From Actinomycetes bacterium (GTDB taxonomy: Bacteria; Actinomycetota; CADDZG01; JAHWKV01): a DNA stretch of 15,812 bases. The number at the start of each line of letters is the position of its first letter. The stretch's first letter is position 1. Location: NCBI GenBank assembly GCA_029263035.1, contig JAJCYF010000234.1, forward strand, positions 1-15,812, read 5' to 3'. Shown in pieces: positions 13,889 through 15,812 of this stretch. The notes under the pieces were generated by a model. That model made no database searches and was not told the DNA's origin. It saw only the letters and a program-made list of their open reading frames with translations. A program made the translations under genes and the position numbers.

Positions 13889-14843
13889 GCATCTCTCCGA
13901 TCCCCCGAGCCGCTGCGGCCTCGAGTGAAAGCTGCGCCGCTCCAACTACCCCGGCGTCGTTACCTAGGCTAGCCGATACCACGGACGGAGGGTCCACCTG
14001 CCCCTTGTACCGGGCCACAACCTCTTCCCGAGCCGCGGCCAGGATCGACTCGCCCTCCTCCAGGACCCCGCCGCCGACCACGATCATCTCCGGGTCGAAC
14101 GCTTTGGCCAGTCCGGCCAGCCCCGCGCCCAGCAAGGTCCCCAGGTCCCACAACAGCTCAACCGCGAAGGGATCCCGGATGTCCGCCGCCTTTCCGACCA
14201 TGGCACCGGTGATGTTCTGCACCCGGCCGCCGGCAAGCCGGAGAACCTCCGAGTCGGGAAAGTCCCCCGCCCGTTCCTGGGCCATCCGGCCGAGCGCCCG
14301 GCCCGACGCCACCGCCTCGAAGCACCCGTGGGAACCGCAGTTGCAGGGCGGACCGTCGGGGGTCACCGGGATGTGGCCGAACTCGGCGCCAAATCCACGG
14401 CTTCCCCGGTACAGCCGCCCGCCGGCGATAATGCCGCCTCCGATACCGGTACCGACCGTCACCATCAACATGTCGCGGGTGCCCCTGCCGGCTCCAAAGC
14501 GGTTCTCCGCCCACGCCGCGGCGTTGGCATCGTTTTCGACCACCACCGGCAGCCCGTACTCACGGGACAGGTCTTCCCCGATGTCGGGGTTGCTAAAGCT
14601 GAGATTGGGGGCGAACAGGATCCGGCCGGATGGGTACTCGACGAAGCCGGCCACCGCCAGGCCGATGGCGTCGATCGGCTTGTTCGCCTCCGCCAGGAAC
14701 AGGTCGACCGCCTCCGGGAGCGCATCGACGCCCTCGGCCCGGTCGGTGGGCACCCGGGTCTTGCCGATGATGGTGCCGTCTTCGTCGACCACTGCCCCCA
14801 GGATCTTCGTCCCACCGATGTCGACCCCCAGGCTGTAGCGCAC
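13878..14843 (-). CDS. ROK family sugar kinase (glucokinase type)
   Basis: A 321-residue ATP-dependent sugar kinase, most likely acting on glucose or another hexose. Seen are the phosphate loop DIGGTK (8-13), the catalytic base in VVENDANAAA (Asp105), the ATP motif GTGIGGG (131-137) and the substrate/zinc region EFGH (Glu154, His157) with CNCGSHGCFE (Cys167, Cys169, Cys174). The intact HC3 zinc site marks the true ROK kinases rather than the repressors; there is also no N-terminal DNA-binding domain. The start is GTG at 14843, 30 bp after the transporter gene, with no clear Shine-Dalgarno sequence. Sugar specificity is an inference. Confidence 0.92.
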   Translation of the reverse strand: MRYSLGVDIGGTKILGAVVDEDGTIIGKTRVPTDRAEGVDALPEAVDLFLAEANKPIDAIGLAVAGFVEYPSGRILFAPNLSFSNPDIGEDLSREYGLPVVVENDANAAAWAENRFGAGRGTRDMLMVTVGTGIGGGIIAGGRLYRGSRGFGAEFGHIPVTPDGPPCNCGSHGCFEAVASGRALGRMAQERAGDFPDSEVLRLAGGRVQNITGAMVGKAADIRDPFAVELLWDLGTLLGAGLAGLAKAFDPEMIVVGGGVLEEGESILAAAREEVVARYKGQVDPPSVVSASLGNDAGVVGAAQLSLEAAAARGIGEMHGG

Positions 14844-14873
14844 GCTGTCGATACTAATTGACCACCCGCCCGC

Positions 14874-15812
14874 CTAGGATTCGGGCCCCTCGGGCGATGC
14901 GGCCGGCCTGGTTTTGACCGGTGCTTTTTTGCTTGCCGCCTTCGCCTTACCCGCGGTGCGCCCCGCCGGGCCGGCCGGCTTCGCCGGGGGCTTGCGCTGC
15001 GAAGATCGCTTCGTCGGAGCCGGCTCCAGCCGGTTGCGCAGCCACAGGTCCCTGACCACGACCTTGGCCGCCGCCGCGAGGGGCAGAGCCAGCAGGGCGC
15101 CGACGAACCCCAGAATCGATCCACCGATCAGGACCGAGACGATCACGGCTGCCGGCGACAGGTCCACCGCCTTTTTCATCACCCGGGGGGAGATCACGTA
15201 GTTCTCGATCTGCTGATAGACCAGGATGTAGACGGCGGTGACTATCGCCGTGCCGATGCTCACAAACGACGCCACCAGGATGCACAGCACCGCTCCGACC
15301 AGGGCACCGACCGACGGGATCAGCGTGGTGATCGACACCCACATCGCCAGGGCCGCCGGGAAAGGCAAGCCGATGAACAAGAACGCGATGAACGCCGAGA
15401 CGCCCGCGATCAGCGACACCGTCATCTGGCCGGAGGCGTAGCCGCCGATCTTCTCGGTCGCCCGGTCCATCAGCTCGCGGAACTCGTCCCGCTTGGCCGG
15501 GGGGAACAGCGATGCCACCCCCTCTTCCAGGGAGGGTAGGTTGCTGGCGAAGTACACCGTCAGCACCAGGATCGTCAGCAGGCTGAACAGGCCACTCGCG
15601 ATGTTCCCGAACACCCCCAGTACCGTGCCCATCGAGTCCTGAAGAATGTTGGGCACCCGGTCGGCCAGGCTCTCCAGTTGCTGGCTGAGGTTGAAGCGCT
15701 GCTCGAACTCCCCCAGGATCCCGCCGGTGTCCTGCAGGTGGGCGATGTAGTCGGGCACCCGGCGGGCAAAGGCCTCCACCTCGCCGGCGATCGGGGGGAT
15801 GACCAGGACGAA
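14874..15812 (-). CDS. AI-2E family (PerM-type) transporter, C-terminal part
   Basis: At least 312 residues of a polytopic membrane protein, running off the right edge of the window. Several helices are clear (SGLFSLLTILVLTVYFASNL, the long FIAFLFIGLPFPAALAMWV stretch, GAIVGAV-type and QQIENYVISPRVM segments). The QQIENYVISPRVMKKAVDLSP stretch and the following helices are typical of the family. Members export small molecules or sodium/protons; the AI-2 name does not prove the substrate. The last 45 or so residues form an unusual cytoplasmic tail rich in Lys, Ala, Pro and Arg, resembling histone-like tails. It is the first gene of the run seen here, with its start outside the window. Confidence 0.88.
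   Translation of the reverse strand, partial: FVLVIPPIAGEVEAFARRVPDYIAHLQDTGGILGEFEQRFNLSQQLESLADRVPNILQDSMGTVLGVFGNIASGLFSLLTILVLTVYFASNLPSLEEGVASLFPPAKRDEFRELMDRATEKIGGYASGQMTVSLIAGVSAFIAFLFIGLPFPAALAMWVSITTLIPSVGALVGAVLCILVASFVSIGTAIVTAVYILVYQQIENYVISPRVMKKAVDLSPAAVIVSVLIGGSILGFVGALLALPLAAAAKVVVRDLWLRNRLEPAPTKRSSQRKPPAKPAGPAGRTAGKAKAASKKAPVKTRPAASPEGPES

Overview
The window looks like chromosomal DNA from a high-GC actinomycete-type bacterium, possibly an uncultivated Actinomycetota lineage. The flanking genes are very GC-rich (45 of 60 bases are G/C at 5341-5400). They include an LLM/F420-type oxidoreductase, an ROK sugar kinase with a zinc site, an ECF sigma factor fused to an anti-sigma-like membrane tail, and many GTG starts. 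No rRNA or tRNA was found, so the taxonomy is an inference.

Left part (1-5780, almost all minus strand): the N-terminal part of an M32 carboxypeptidase (cut by the window edge), a small lower-GC hicB-hicA toxin-antitoxin cassette, and a copper-efflux operon copZ-copA. A near-perfect CsoR-type operator lies 35 nt upstream of copZ, but no csoR gene is in view. Beyond a hairpin lies a secreted, membrane-anchored protein with four paired-cysteine repeats. Next comes an ECF sigma factor that continues into a HxxxCxxC zinc motif, a membrane helix and a long Pro/Ser tail.

Central part (about 5800-12000, plus strand, lower and uneven GC, e.g. 27 of 60 at 6061-6120): an accessory island. Its core is a type II CBASS anti-phage operon with three tightly coupled genes: a patatin-like phospholipase effector (CapV type), a cGAS/DncV-like nucleotidyltransferase, and Cap2, an E2-E1 ubiquitin-transfer-like fusion. 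The usual fourth gene, the Cap3 JAB-family protease, is not seen. The operon is preceded by a broken SinR/Cas2-like gene (one frameshift and one internal stop). It is followed by about 950 bp of decayed DNA with two tandem duplications (22 and 28 bp) and the remains of an AbrB/MazE-like antitoxin domain, and then by a small one-helix membrane protein of unknown function. The working model is that phage infection activates the nucleotidyltransferase, whose cyclic nucleotide turns on the phospholipase to attack the host membrane. Cap2 would prime the nucleotidyltransferase by joining its C-terminal glycine to target proteins.

Right part (12021-15812, minus strand, high GC): a compact operon-like run, in transcription order, of an AI-2E family transporter (cut by the window edge), an ROK kinase, a DUF1232 membrane protein, an eight-helix membrane protein, and an LLM-class oxidoreductase. 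Some of these genes overlap by a few bases.

The points most worth a second look are the CBASS operon lacking cap3, the SinR-like pseudogene beside it, the copA reading frame with no ordinary start codon ahead of its first conserved strand, the sigma/anti-sigma fusion, and the symmetrical four-cysteine-repeat protein next to it.
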